From: Streptomyces malaysiensis subsp. samsunensis
Lineage (GTDB): Bacteria; Actinomycetota; Actinomycetes; Streptomycetales; Streptomycetaceae
Direction: 5' to 3'
NCBI RefSeq assembly: GCF_024519315.1
Contig: NZ_JANIIC010000010.1
Span: 62,001 to 126,000, forward strand
DNA: 64,000 nt
Shown here: in pieces, positions 50,943 to 59,296 of the stretch
Position numbering within the stretch: the stretch's first letter is position 1
Layout: each line of letters opens with the position of its first letter
The notes under the pieces: generated by a model
Databases searched by the model: none
Told to the model about the DNA's origin: nothing
Seen by the model: only the letters and a program-made list of their open reading frames with translations
Position numbers and translations under genes: made by a program

Positions 50943-52901
50943 TCAGCCCCCCTGTGACGGATCGCCTGAGGCACCGCCGGGGGTGTTGCCGCGTCCGCTC
51001 TCGTCGCCCTGGGCGAAGAGCTTCACCAGGTCGCTCATGACGTAGCGGTTGGTGGCCTCCTCGTCCAGCAGATGCATCTCCGCCAGCCGCTCCAGGGAGT
51101 CCTGGATCAGCTCCGGGTCCGCCCCCGACAGCGCGGCCGCCTCCGCGGTGTTGACCTCCCGCGCGAAACCGGCGCCCAGGGCCCGCAGCAGCTGTGCGTC
51201 GTCCGCCGAGAGCCGGGCCACCGAGTTGCGCAGCGCGGCGGCCACTCCGGTGTCCTCCGCCGACAGCAGCGCCAGCCGGCGCCGCTCGTCGCGCAGCGCG
51301 GCGGCCAGCCGGGCCAGCCGCCAGCGCGGCCGGGCCATCAGCTGGGCGGAGGCGGCGCGCAGCGCCAGCGGCAGTCCGTCGCACAGCGCCACCAGCTCCC
51401 GTGCGGCCTCCGGGTCCTCGGCGACCCGGGCGGGCCCCAGCAGCCCGCCCAGCAGGGCCACCCCGTCCTCGGGGCCGAGGGCGTGCAGCCGTACGGGGCG
51501 GGCGGCGTCGGTGGCGATCAGCCCGTCCAGCCTGCTGCGGCTGGTGACCAGCGTGGCGCAGTGGGGTCCGCCGGGCAGCAGCGGGCGCACCTGGGCGGAG
51601 CTGCCCGCGTTGTCCAGCACCACCAGCAGGCGGCGGCGGGCCGCCAGCGAGCGGTACAGCGCGGAGGCGGCCTCGGGCGAGGTGGGGATCTGCTCGGCCG
51701 GGGTGCCCAGGGCGAGCAGGAAGTCGCGCAGCACCTCGTCGGGCACCACCGCCTCGCCGCCGCTGAAGCCGCGCAGATCCGCGAAGAGCCGTCCGTCGGG
51801 GAAGGCGGCGGCGTGGGCGTGGCCCCAGTGGACCGCCAGACCGGTCTTGCCGACCCCGGCGGGCCCGCTGAGCAGTGCGATACCGCCCTCCTGGGGGTAG
51901 CCGGAGCCGGCTGCCGCGCCGCCCTGGGCCGGTTCCGCGGTGCCCAGGGCCAGCCGGGTCAGCTCGGCCAGCTCCGCGCCCCGGCCGTGGAAGCCCGCCG
52001 GGGGCCGGGGGAGCAGCTCGGGCGCGGGCGCCGAGGCGGCCGCGGACAGCGGATGCGACGGGGCCGACGCCACCGGCTGGGCGCCCGGCTGCCCCGCGGG
52101 GCCCGGCGCTCCGGCGGCCTCGGCGCCGCCGCGCGGCCCGTCCGCCGCGGGGGCCGCCCGCAGGATCTCCTGATAGGCGGCGCTCAGCCGCTGGCCCGGG
52201 TCGACGCCCAGGTCGTCGTCGAGCAGCTGCCGGGTGCGGTGGAACCAGGCGATCGCGTCGGACTGCCGCCCGGAGCGGTACAGCGCCAGCATCAGGGCGG
52301 CGATCAGCCCCTCGCGCAGCGGGTTGGCGACGGCGGCGGGGTGCAGGGCGCGCACCGCCTGCTCATGTTCGCCCAGCGCCTCGTGCGCCCGTGCCAGGGC
52401 CTCCACGGCGCTCAGCCGCCGCTCCTCCAGGGCGTGCGCGGCGGCCGCGAACGGCGGGCTGGCCACGGTCCCGGTGAGCGCAGGCCCGCGCCACAGGCCG
52501 AGCGCCTGGCGGAGCAGCTGGACGGCCTCGCCGGGGGCGGACTCCGGGCTGGCCTGGGCGGTCAGCTGGTCGAAGCGCTGGGTGTCGATCAGGGCGTCGG
52601 GGATGCGCAGCAGATAGGCGGAGCTGTGGGTGGTCAGCTCGACGCCGTGGTGCTCGGCGCCGCCCTCGGCCAGGGCGGCGCGGAGCCGGGAGACATGGCC
52701 CTGGATGACGGTGCGGGCGTGGGCGGGCGGCTCGTCCTCCCACAGGCTGGATATCAACTGCTCCATGGACACCGTCGCGTTGGGCCGCAGCAGCAGCATC
52801 GCCAGCACGCTGCGCCGTTTGGCGGGCCCCAGGGGAAGCTCGACGGATGCTGCCGGCGGCCCCGCGGTGACGGTCACCGGGCCCAGCAGGGAGAAGTCCA
52901 A
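50943..52901 (-). CDS. AfsR/SARP-family transcriptional regulator with NB-ARC ATPase
   Basis: Large regulator of 652 residues. OmpR-type DNA-binding domain 1-90 (LGPAKRRSVLAMLLLRPN, LWEDEPPAHARTVIQGHVSR); bacterial transcriptional activation domain about 95-240 (LWRGPALTG, RSGRQSDAIAWFHRTRQLL); Pro/Ala linker; NB-ARC from about 295 with P-loop SGPAGVGKTGLAVHW and Walker-B-like LLVVLDNA. It lacks the TPR region of AfsR. The start is TTG 52901, 2 bp after the M18 peptidase stop, with GGAGGG in front, so translation is coupled. Possible regulator of secondary metabolism; no cluster is adjacent. Confidence 0.88.
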   Translation of the reverse strand: MDFSLLGPVTVTAGPPAASVELPLGPAKRRSVLAMLLLRPNATVSMEQLISSLWEDEPPAHARTVIQGHVSRLRAALAEGGAEHHGVELTTHSSAYLLRIPDALIDTQRFDQLTAQASPESAPGEAVQLLRQALGLWRGPALTGTVASPPFAAAAHALEERRLSAVEALARAHEALGEHEQAVRALHPAAVANPLREGLIAALMLALYRSGRQSDAIAWFHRTRQLLDDDLGVDPGQRLSAAYQEILRAAPAADGPRGGAEAAGAPGPAGQPGAQPVASAPSHPLSAAASAPAPELLPRPPAGFHGRGAELAELTRLALGTAEPAQGGAAAGSGYPQEGGIALLSGPAGVGKTGLAVHWGHAHAAAFPDGRLFADLRGFSGGEAVVPDEVLRDFLLALGTPAEQIPTSPEAASALYRSLAARRRLLVVLDNAGSSAQVRPLLPGGPHCATLVTSRSRLDGLIATDAARPVRLHALGPEDGVALLGGLLGPARVAEDPEAARELVALCDGLPLALRAASAQLMARPRWRLARLAAALRDERRRLALLSAEDTGVAAALRNSVARLSADDAQLLRALGAGFAREVNTAEAAALSGADPELIQDSLERLAEMHLLDEEATNRYVMSDLVKLFAQGDESGRGNTPGGASGDPSQGG

Positions 52902-52902
52902 C

Positions 52903-54195
52903 TCAGCCCTCCAGAAAGGCGTGCAGCGCCTTGGCCAGCAGCCGGGGGTCCTGTGCTCCGCACAGTTCCCGCGCCGAGTGCATGGACAGGATCGCGATGC
53001 CGATGTCGACGGTGGCGATGCCGTGCCGGGCGGCCGTGATCGGGCCGATCGTGGTGCCGCACGGCATCGAGTTGTGGGAGACGAAGCTCTGCCAGGGGAC
53101 CCCGGCGCGCTCGCAGGCGGCGGCGAAGACGGCTCTCCCGGCGCCGTCGGTGGCATATCTCTGGTTGACGTTCACCTTCAGGATCGGGCCGCCGTTGGGC
53201 CGGGGGTGGTGGCCCGGCTCATGGCGCTCGGCGTAGTTGGGGTGCACGGCGTGGCCGGTGTCGGAGGAGAGGCAGACGGTGCCCGCGAAGGCGCGGGCCC
53301 GGTCCTCGTACGCGCCGCCGCGGGCGAAGACCGAACGCTCCAGCACGGTGCCGAGCAGCGGGCCGTCGGCGCCGGTGTCGGACTGGCTGCCGTTCTCCTC
53401 GTGGTCGAAGGCGGCCAGTACGGGGATGTAGGGCAGCTCCTGGCGCGCGGCGGCGGCGATGAGCGCGGCCGTACCGGCGTGTACGGACACCAGGTTGTCC
53501 ATCCGGGGACCGGCGACCAGCTCGCGGTCCCGGCCGAGGTAGGCGGGCGGCTCGACGCTGTGGGTCATCAGGTCCCAGCCGGCGATCTCCTCGGCCGCAA
53601 CCCCGGTCGCCTCGGCGACGAAGCGGAGCAGGTCGCCCTCCTCGACGCCGCCGAGCCCCCAGATGGGCGTCATATGGCGCTGCTTGTCCAGCTTGAGGCC
53701 CTCGGTGTTCACCGATCGGTCCAGGTGGACGGCGAGCTGGGGCACTCTCAGCAGCGGCCGGTCGACGGTGACGAGGTGGTGTGAGCCGTCCCGGAGGGTG
53801 ATCCGGCCGGAGAGCCCGAGGTCGCGGTCGAGCCAGGTGTTGAGCAGCACTCCGCCGTAGACCTCGACGGCGATCTGGCGCCAGCCGTGCGCACCGGTGT
53901 CGGGAATCGGCTTGACCCGCAAATTGGGAGAGTCGGTGTGAGCGCCCACAATTCGGTACGGAGTGGCGGGCTCCGCCCCCTCCGGTACGTACCAGGCGAT
54001 GATCGCGCCGCCCCGCAGTACGAACCGTCCACCGGCCGTGCCGTCCCAGGGCGCGGTCTCCTCGATCCGCCGGAACCCGGCCTTCTCCAGCCGCTCGGCG
54101 GCGCTCGCCACGGCGTGGTACGGCGAAGGGCTGGCGCGGAGAAAGGACATCAGGTCATCGGTGTGGCCGCGGTCGATGCCGGGTTGTGCGCTCAT
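52903..54195 (-). CDS. M18 family aminopeptidase (aspartyl aminopeptidase)
   Basis: Di-zinc cytoplasmic aminopeptidase removing acidic N-terminal residues (430 residues, normal). Metal/catalytic motifs: GAHTDSPNLRVK (His and Asp), GPRMDNLVSV (bridging Asp), AFDHEENGS (Glu pair), SHNSMPCGTTIGP (final His). ATG 54195 begins the family N-terminus; the upstream extension lacks homology features. Expressed from its own promoter, followed by the SARP gene in tight coupling. Confidence 0.94.
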   Translation of the reverse strand: MSAQPGIDRGHTDDLMSFLRASPSPYHAVASAAERLEKAGFRRIEETAPWDGTAGGRFVLRGGAIIAWYVPEGAEPATPYRIVGAHTDSPNLRVKPIPDTGAHGWRQIAVEVYGGVLLNTWLDRDLGLSGRITLRDGSHHLVTVDRPLLRVPQLAVHLDRSVNTEGLKLDKQRHMTPIWGLGGVEEGDLLRFVAEATGVAAEEIAGWDLMTHSVEPPAYLGRDRELVAGPRMDNLVSVHAGTAALIAAAARQELPYIPVLAAFDHEENGSQSDTGADGPLLGTVLERSVFARGGAYEDRARAFAGTVCLSSDTGHAVHPNYAERHEPGHHPRPNGGPILKVNVNQRYATDGAGRAVFAAACERAGVPWQSFVSHNSMPCGTTIGPITAARHGIATVDIGIAILSMHSARELCGAQDPRLLAKALHAFLEG

Positions 54196-54378
54196 GTGCT
54201 CAGCATAGATTCGCCGGGGGGCGGCTCGCCCTGGTACGGGTCGCGGCATCCATCCGTGGGGCCACGTTGATCCAATCTGATGAAAGCACGTCAGTTAAGG
54301 CGAGAAGTCGGGCGAATCGGTCGATATTCCCCGTGACCGAGCAACGTCGCACTGAGTCGTAACTCGAGGGGATACCGG

Positions 54379-55137
54379 ATGCGCGTTCTTCGACACCTGC
54401 TTGTCGTCCTGGGGTCGCTGCTGCTGCTGTGCGCCGGCGGACCGGCCATGGCCAAGCCCGTCACGGACTTCACCGCGGCGCCGGCCCCCGTGGCCGCCCC
54501 GGAGCCGGCGGCCGCGCCCTCGCCCGGCCCGCGTCCGGGCGGCGGCGGGGACGGTGAGGGCAAGGGCCACCCTCCCTCCTGTCCCACGAAGGACCGCATC
54601 GGGGGGACCAACACCGCGCCCAATCCTCCGCTCGACCGCTACTACCAGGGTGACTGGCGGCTCGGACCCGCTCAGCTCCCCCGCTACGGCGCGATCGGGG
54701 AGATGCTCGAAGGCTACGAACGGCTCGACCACTTCTCCAGCTCCTACGCGTTCCTCGACTGCTACTGGAACGAGCGGACCAACGGCTGGTGGTTCCCGTA
54801 CCCCGACGGCTGGGTCCTCCTCAACGACTCACCCCTGCACACCACGGTCAGGCTGAAGGTCGGTCAGAAGGTCGACCTCTTCGGAAGCGGTTTCGGCCAC
54901 TTCCTCGCCCCGGCGGGCACGCCCTACGCGGAGCGCGCGTTGCCGCCCAGCAACCTCAACACCCTCGACCCGGCGTATCCGAACGGTTATCACCTCTATG
55001 AGGTCACCCAGTCCTTCCTGGTCGAGGCCGGTCCCATCCGCTCCTGGTTCGGTCAACCCGGCTTCGGTCTCCAGTATCTGACCGGGCCTTCGATCCCCCA
55101 ATTGGTCGCCTCCGGTAATCTCCGCCCGCTCAACTGA
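54379..55137 (+). CDS. Secreted TNT-domain (NAD+ glycohydrolase-like) protein
   Basis: Exported protein of 252 residues. Signal peptide 1-25 (LLVVLGSLLLLCAGG, AMA cleavage), Pro/Ala/Gly linker 26-65, then a TNT domain (DUF4237) related to the C-terminal toxin of M. tuberculosis CpnT and to fungal surface NADases: FLAPAG 175-180, ERALPP 185-190, YHLYEV 204-209, WFGQPGFGLQY 223-233 containing the probable catalytic Gln232. Where most family members read DRFG/DRYG this one reads DLFG (166-169), so activity may be altered. GAGGGG precedes ATG 54379. The next gene, 12 bp away, is a small cytoplasmic protein that could be its immunity partner. Confidence 0.85.
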   Translation: MRVLRHLLVVLGSLLLLCAGGPAMAKPVTDFTAAPAPVAAPEPAAAPSPGPRPGGGGDGEGKGHPPSCPTKDRIGGTNTAPNPPLDRYYQGDWRLGPAQLPRYGAIGEMLEGYERLDHFSSSYAFLDCYWNERTNGWWFPYPDGWVLLNDSPLHTTVRLKVGQKVDLFGSGFGHFLAPAGTPYAERALPPSNLNTLDPAYPNGYHLYEVTQSFLVEAGPIRSWFGQPGFGLQYLTGPSIPQLVASGNLRPLN

Positions 55138-55149
55138 GACCCTGGAGCG

Positions 55150-55518
55150 GTGGACAGAACGGAACTCGTCCGGACCCTCCGCGACGAGCAGGTGCCGGAC
55201 GCGCTGTACGACATCCCGGGAGTGCGGGACATCCCGGTGCAGCCGGACGCGTACTACTACCTCAGACCCGCCCCGGACGGCGGCTGGGAGACCGGGCTCA
55301 GGGAGCGCTCCCTGGACCGGGACACCAGCCGGTTCGCCACCGAGGACGAGGCGTGCCGGGATCTGCTGGAGAAGCTCAGGGCCCGCCCCCGCCCGCCGGA
55401 GGCCGGGGGCGAGACGCTCGAGGAGCTGCTCGCGCAGGGCGAGGAGCTCAGGCGGTGGGCCCGGGAAGAGGTGGAACGGGCCCTGCGGGAGCGGCCGCCC
55501 GGCGACCAGGAACGGTGA
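55150..55518 (+). CDS. Small acidic/charged protein, candidate immunity factor of the TNT protein
   Basis: A 122-residue protein without signal peptide, rich in Glu, Arg and Leu, with RFATEDEACRDLLEKLRA and a helical C-terminal half (LEELLAQGEELRRWAREEVE). No known family is recognised with certainty. It starts with GTG 12 bp after the TNT gene and probably shares its mRNA. A cytoplasmic partner next to an NADase-type toxin is the usual toxin-immunity layout; the function is inferred only from this position. Confidence 0.72.
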   Translation: MDRTELVRTLRDEQVPDALYDIPGVRDIPVQPDAYYYLRPAPDGGWETGLRERSLDRDTSRFATEDEACRDLLEKLRARPRPPEAGGETLEELLAQGEELRRWAREEVERALRERPPGDQER

Positions 55519-55538
55519 CGACATGACACGCGCACGGG

Positions 55539-55586
55539 CCAGGGGGCCGGCCGCCCCGCTGGAGGATGGGCCGGCCGGCCCCCTGG
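55539..55586. terminator. 14-bp stem convergent terminator
   Basis: CCAGGGGGCCGGCC (55539-55552) / GGCCGGCCCCCTGG (55573-55586) with a 20-nt loop, between the TNT partner gene and the convergent acyl-CoA dehydrogenase. Confidence 0.85.
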
Positions 55587-55604
55587 ACGATGTGCGAGGA
55601 GCCC

Positions 55605-57431
55605 TCAGAACGCGGACTCGTCCAGGTCCATCAGCCCCTTGTCGACCGACTCGGCCAGCGAGCGCTGCATCGAGACGCCCGGCAGCACCTCATGGGCGAA
55701 GAACTTCGCGGCCGCGATCTTGCCCTCGTAGAAGGAGCGGTCCTTCGAGGAGGCGGTGCCCAGCTTCTCGGTGGCCACGGCCGCGCCCTTGAGGAGCAGA
55801 TAGCCGATGATCACGTCGCCGGACGCCAGCAGCAGCCGGGTGGAGTTGAGCCCGACCCGGTAGATCGAGCTGATGTCCTGCTCGGTGGCGGCCAGGTCGG
55901 TGAGCATCGTGCCGACGATCGCCTCCAGGTCCACCGCGGCCTGGGCCAGCTGGTCGCGGGCGGCCTCCAGCTCCTTGCCCCCGGCGGCCTCGGCGAGGAA
56001 CTTCTTGATCTCCTCCGAGACGACGGTCAGCGCCTGGCCCTGGTCCCGGACGATCTTGCGGAAGAAGTAGTCCTGGCCCTGGATGGCGGTGGTGCCCTCG
56101 TAGAGCGTGTCGATCTTGGCGTCCCGGATGTACTGCTCCAGCGGGTACTCCTGGAGGTAGCCGGAGCCGCCGATGGTCTGGAGGGACTGCGCCAGCTGCT
56201 CGTACGCCTTCTCCGAGCCGTAGCCCTTGACGATGGGCAGCAGCAGGTCGTTGAGGCGGTTCGCGGCGGAGGCGTCCTCGCCCGCGGCCTCCTTGATCAG
56301 GATCTCGTCCTGGACGGTGGCGGTGTACAGCACCAGCGCGCGCAGGCCCTCCGCGTACGCCTTCTGCGTCATCAGCGAGCGGCGCACATCCGGGTGGTGG
56401 GTGATGGTGACGCGCGGGGCGCTCTTGTCGGTGAAGGCCGCCAGGTCCGGGCCCTGGACGCGCTCCTTGGCGTACTCCAGGGCGTTGAGGTAGCCGGTGG
56501 AGAGGGTGGCCATGGCCTTGGTGCCGACCATCATCCGGGCGAACTCGATGATCTTGAACATCTGGCGGATGCCGTCGTGCTTCTCGCCCAGCAGCCAGCC
56601 CTTGGCCGGGCCGTCGGCGCCGAAGGTCAGCTCACAGGTGTTGGAGCCCCGCAGGCCCATCTTGTGCTCGACATTGGTGGCGTACACGCCGTTGCGCTCG
56701 CCGAGCTCACCGGTCTCCCAGTCGAAGTCGTACTTGGGGACGATGAACAGCGACAGGCCCTTGGTGCCGGGGCCGGCGCCCTCGGGCCGGGCCAGCACGA
56801 AGTGGATGATGTTGTCGGAGAGGTCGTGCTCACCGGAGGTGATGAACCGCTTCACACCCTCGATGTGCCAGCTGCCGTCCTCCTGCCGGGTCGCCTTGGT
56901 GCGGCCCGCGCCGACGTCGGAGCCCGCGTCCGGCTCGGTCAGCACCATGGTGGAGCCCCACTGCTCGTCCACCATCAGCTGGGCGATCTTCAGTTGCTCC
57001 TCGGTGCCCTCGTCGTACAGCACACCCGCGAAGGCCGGGCCCGAGGCATACATCCAGATCGGGGTGTTGGCGCCGAGGATGGACTCGGCCGAGGCCCACA
57101 GCAGCGAGCGGGGGCAGGCCGTGCCGCCGAGCGCCTCCGGGACGCCCAGCCGCCACCACTCGGCCTCCATGTAGGCCCGGTAGCTCTTCTTGAACGACTC
57201 GGGGAGCGGCGCCGTGTGGGTCTTGGGGTCGTAGACGGGCGGGTTCCGGTCGGAGTCGGCGTAGCTCGCGGCCAGCTCGTGCTCGGAGAGCCGGGATATC
57301 TCGGAGAGCACGCTCTTGGCGGTCTCGACGTCCATCTCCGCGAACGGGCCGGTGCCGTACACCGTGTCGCGCCCGAGCACCTCGAAGAGGTTGAACTCGA
57401 TGTCGCGGAGATTCGACTTGTAGTGCCCCAT
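55605..57431 (-). CDS. Long-chain acyl-CoA dehydrogenase (FadE5-like, 600-residue class)
   Basis: FAD-dependent first step of fatty-acid beta-oxidation (608 residues, the large ACAD class). N-terminal [19 protein letters not shown] is specific to this group; [19 protein letters not shown] and [13 protein letters not shown] are the FAD/substrate motifs; GMRGS-like [12 protein letters not shown] follows; [20 protein letters not shown] is the ACAD C-terminal signature. A C-terminal extension of ~150 residues completes it. ATG 57431 opens the conserved N-terminus. The pirin gene lies nearby; in S. ambofaciens a pirin is reported to modulate such a dehydrogenase. Confidence 0.94.
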   Translation of the reverse strand: MGHYKSNLRDIEFNLFEVLGRDTVYGTGPFAEMDVETAKSVLSEISRLSEHELAASYADSDRNPPVYDPKTHTAPLPESFKKSYRAYMEAEWWRLGVPEALGGTACPRSLLWASAESILGANTPIWMYASGPAFAGVLYDEGTEEQLKIAQLMVDEQWGSTMVLTEPDAGSDVGAGRTKATRQEDGSWHIEGVKRFITSGEHDLSDNIIHFVLARPEGAGPGTKGLSLFIVPKYDFDWETGELGERNGVYATNVEHKMGLRGSNTCELTFGADGPAKGWLLGEKHDGIRQMFKIIEFARMMVGTKAMATLSTGYLNALEYAKERVQGPDLAAFTDKSAPRVTITHHPDVRRSLMTQKAYAEGLRALVLYTATVQDEILIKEAAGEDASAANRLNDLLLPIVKGYGSEKAYEQLAQSLQTIGGSGYLQEYPLEQYIRDAKIDTLYEGTTAIQGQDYFFRKIVRDQGQALTVVSEEIKKFLAEAAGGKELEAARDQLAQAAVDLEAIVGTMLTDLAATEQDISSIYRVGLNSTRLLLASGDVIIGYLLLKGAAVATEKLGTASSKDRSFYEGKIAAAKFFAHEVLPGVSMQRSLAESVDKGLMDLDESAF

Positions 57432-57506
57432 GGCGACGGCTCCGTAAGGATCGGGAGGCCAGGACCTCTGCGTTGACGCGTATCGGATCAGCTGTCCACA
57501 TGATGC

Positions 57507-57518
57507 TACCCGTGGGTA
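57507..57518. promoter_or_regulatory. Palindrome upstream of long-chain acyl-CoA dehydrogenase
   Basis: TACCC-GT-GGGTA, a 12-bp near-perfect palindrome in the 137-bp divergent spacer between the dehydrogenase and the SseB-like gene. Candidate operator of a fatty-acid regulator; no binder assigned. Confidence 0.45.
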
Positions 57519-57568
57519 ATAAAGGGCAACCCTCAACCGGGTAACTGTGACTCAGTACGCTTCTGCGC

Positions 57569-58063
57569 ATGTACGGCTACGACCAGAACGCGAGCGCAGG
57601 GCAGGGCTATGCCGCCCCGCCGCCTCCGCCGCAACAGCAGCCGCATGCGTCACATCACACGGCGGGTGCGGGCTACGGCCAGCAGCCGCTCTACCCGGAG
57701 CCCTCGCCGCCGTCGCTCGCCGACGCGGTGCGTGCCTTCACCACCGGTTCGATGTCGGCCGAGGACTTCCAGCAGATCTTCGCGGGGTCGAAGGTCTACT
57801 GCCCGCGCGGTGACAACCCCGGCTTCCTGGCGCTGCACAACACCCAGCAGCCGGTGATCCCCATGTTCACCTCGCTCAAGGAGTTGCGGAGGTACGCGGG
57901 CAAGGAGTCCAAGTACTTCGTGATCACCGGCGCCGAGGTGATCGACCTGCTGCCCACCGGCTACGGCTTCGTCCTCGACATGGAGGGCGAGCACCGGATC
58001 GTCTTCGATGCGAAGGCGGTGGAACAGATGGTCGATTTCGCTATGCGGCGTATGTACGGATAG
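57569..58063 (+). CDS. SseB family protein
   Basis: A 164-residue cytoplasmic protein. A Gln/Pro/Gly/Tyr-rich N-terminus (about 1-50) precedes an SseB N-terminal domain (VYCPRGDNPGFLALHNTQQP, FTSLKELRRYAGK, VIDLLPTGYGFVLD). SseB domains are found in type III secretion partners and, in actinobacteria, in many proteins of unknown function. Divergent from the acyl-CoA dehydrogenase. No Shine-Dalgarno is evident before ATG 57569. Confidence 0.83.
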   Translation: MYGYDQNASAGQGYAAPPPPPQQQPHASHHTAGAGYGQQPLYPEPSPPSLADAVRAFTTGSMSAEDFQQIFAGSKVYCPRGDNPGFLALHNTQQPVIPMFTSLKELRRYAGKESKYFVITGAEVIDLLPTGYGFVLDMEGEHRIVFDAKAVEQMVDFAMRRMYG

Positions 58064-58132
58064 ATCGGTATACGTCCGGAAAACACCGTTCGCCGCGTAA
58101 GGCGCTCGGGTGGAAATAAAGGCCCCCTTGCG

Positions 58133-58171
58133 GGTCGTTCAGCGTTCAATTAAGTTGAATGGTGAACGACC
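58133..58171. promoter_or_regulatory. 39-bp nested palindrome upstream of pirin gene
   Basis: Outer arms GGTCGTTCA / TGAACGACC and inner arms TTCAA / TTGAA share one centre at 58152, with equal 3-nt gaps; 28 of 39 bases are in exact dyad. It ends one base before GAGGAGG, the ribosome-binding site. Strong candidate for a MarR-like or dimer-of-dimers operator. Confidence 0.7.
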
Positions 58172-58183
58172 GAGGAGGCCGTC

Positions 58184-59179
58184 ATGCCCGCAGTGACCGT
58201 AGAGAACCCGCTGACCCTGCCGCCCGTCGCGGCACCCGCCGAGGCACGACAGCGCCCCGTCCTCGCCGTCACGACCGCTCCCAGCGGTTTCGAGGGCGAG
58301 GGCTTCCCTGTGCGCCGGGCCTTCGCCGGTATCGACTACAAGCACCTCGACCCGTTCATCATGATGGACCAGATGGGTGAGGTGGAGTACGCGCCGGGTG
58401 AGCCCAAGGGCACCCCCTGGCACCCCCACCGCGGCTTCGAGACCGTCACGTACATCATCGACGGGATCTTCGACCACCAGGACTCCAACGGCGGTGGCGG
58501 CACCATCACCAACGGTGACACCCAGTGGATGACGGCCGGGGCCGGTCTGCTCCACATCGAGGCGCCGCCGGAGCACCTGGTCGTGTCCGGCGGCCTCTTC
58601 CACGGCCTCCAGCTGTGGGTGAACCTGCCGAAGAAGGACAAGCTGATGCCGCCGCGCTACCAGGACATCCGCGGTGGCCAGGTCCGGCTGCTCACCTCCC
58701 CGGACGGCGGCGCGCTGCTGCGCGTCATCGCCGGTGAGCTGGACGGTCACGACGGGCCCGGCATCACGCACACCCCGATCACGATGGTGCACGCGACGCT
58801 GGCGCCGGGCGCCGGGATCAACCTGCCCTGGCGTGAGGACTTCAACGGCCTCGCGTATGTGCTCGCGGGCCGCGGCACCGTCGGCACCGAGCACCGCCCG
58901 GTCCACCTCGGCCAGACCGCGGTCTTCGGCCCCGGCTCCGCGCTGACCGTGCGCGCGGACGAGAAGCAGGACTCCCATACGCCGGACCTGGAAGTCGTCC
59001 TCCTCGGCGGCCGGCCGATCCGTGAGCCCATGGCGCACTACGGGCCGTTCGTGATGAACACCCGCGCGGAGCTCCAGCAGGCGTTCGAGGACTTCCAGAA
59101 GGGCCGGCTCGGCACGATCCCCGCGGTGCACGGGATGTCCGAGGGCGAAAATCCCGAGGGCGGCGAGGGCGGAATATAA
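58184..59179 (+). CDS. Pirin family protein
   Basis: Bicupin metalloprotein of 331 residues. N-terminal cupin with iron ligands His80 and His82 in WHPHRGFETVTY, His124 and Glu126 in LLHIEAPPEH, matching the His-His-His-Glu set of human pirin; C-terminal cupin with a degenerate site. Pirins act as redox-sensitive modulators or quercetinase-like dioxygenases. In Streptomyces a pirin affects beta-oxidation through an acyl-CoA dehydrogenase, a gene for which lies 750 bp away. ATG 58184 has GAGGAGG five bases upstream. A nested palindrome overlies the promoter. Confidence 0.93.
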   Translation: MPAVTVENPLTLPPVAAPAEARQRPVLAVTTAPSGFEGEGFPVRRAFAGIDYKHLDPFIMMDQMGEVEYAPGEPKGTPWHPHRGFETVTYIIDGIFDHQDSNGGGGTITNGDTQWMTAGAGLLHIEAPPEHLVVSGGLFHGLQLWVNLPKKDKLMPPRYQDIRGGQVRLLTSPDGGALLRVIAGELDGHDGPGITHTPITMVHATLAPGAGINLPWREDFNGLAYVLAGRGTVGTEHRPVHLGQTAVFGPGSALTVRADEKQDSHTPDLEVVLLGGRPIREPMAHYGPFVMNTRAELQQAFEDFQKGRLGTIPAVHGMSEGENPEGGEGGI

Positions 59180-59180
59180 G

Positions 59181-59214
59181 GCTCGTCGGGAAGAAAGGCC
59201 CGCCGGGAAGAAAA
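59181..59214. repeat. 17-bp tandem duplication after the pirin stop
   Basis: GCTCGTCGGGAAGAAAG (59181-59197) and GCCCGCCGGGAAGAAAA (59198-59214), 14 of 17 identical, between the pirin TAA and the hairpin at 59219. Confidence 0.85.
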
Positions 59215-59218
59215 GCGA

Positions 59219-59250
59219 ACGAGCCCCGTCCGGATATGGACGGGGCTCGT
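59219..59250. terminator. 13-bp stem bidirectional terminator
   Basis: ACGAGCCCCGTCC / GGACGGGGCTCGT with a 6-nt loop, between convergent pirin and surface-protein genes. Confidence 0.93.
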
Positions 59251-59296
59251 CGGCGCTTACGGGCGGATCACCCGCTTTCAGCGTTGTGTGGCTGTC

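Noticed and set aside
51072..53039. 655-codon open frame on the plus strand
   Set aside because: Antisense to the SARP regulator with clear DNA-binding and P-loop motifs.
50943..55137. Antibiotic biosynthetic gene cluster around the SARP regulator
   Set aside because: Neighbours are a peptidase, lipoproteins and a TNT protein; no biosynthetic enzymes.
55566..57476. 636-codon open frame on the plus strand
   Set aside because: Antisense to the long-chain acyl-CoA dehydrogenase.
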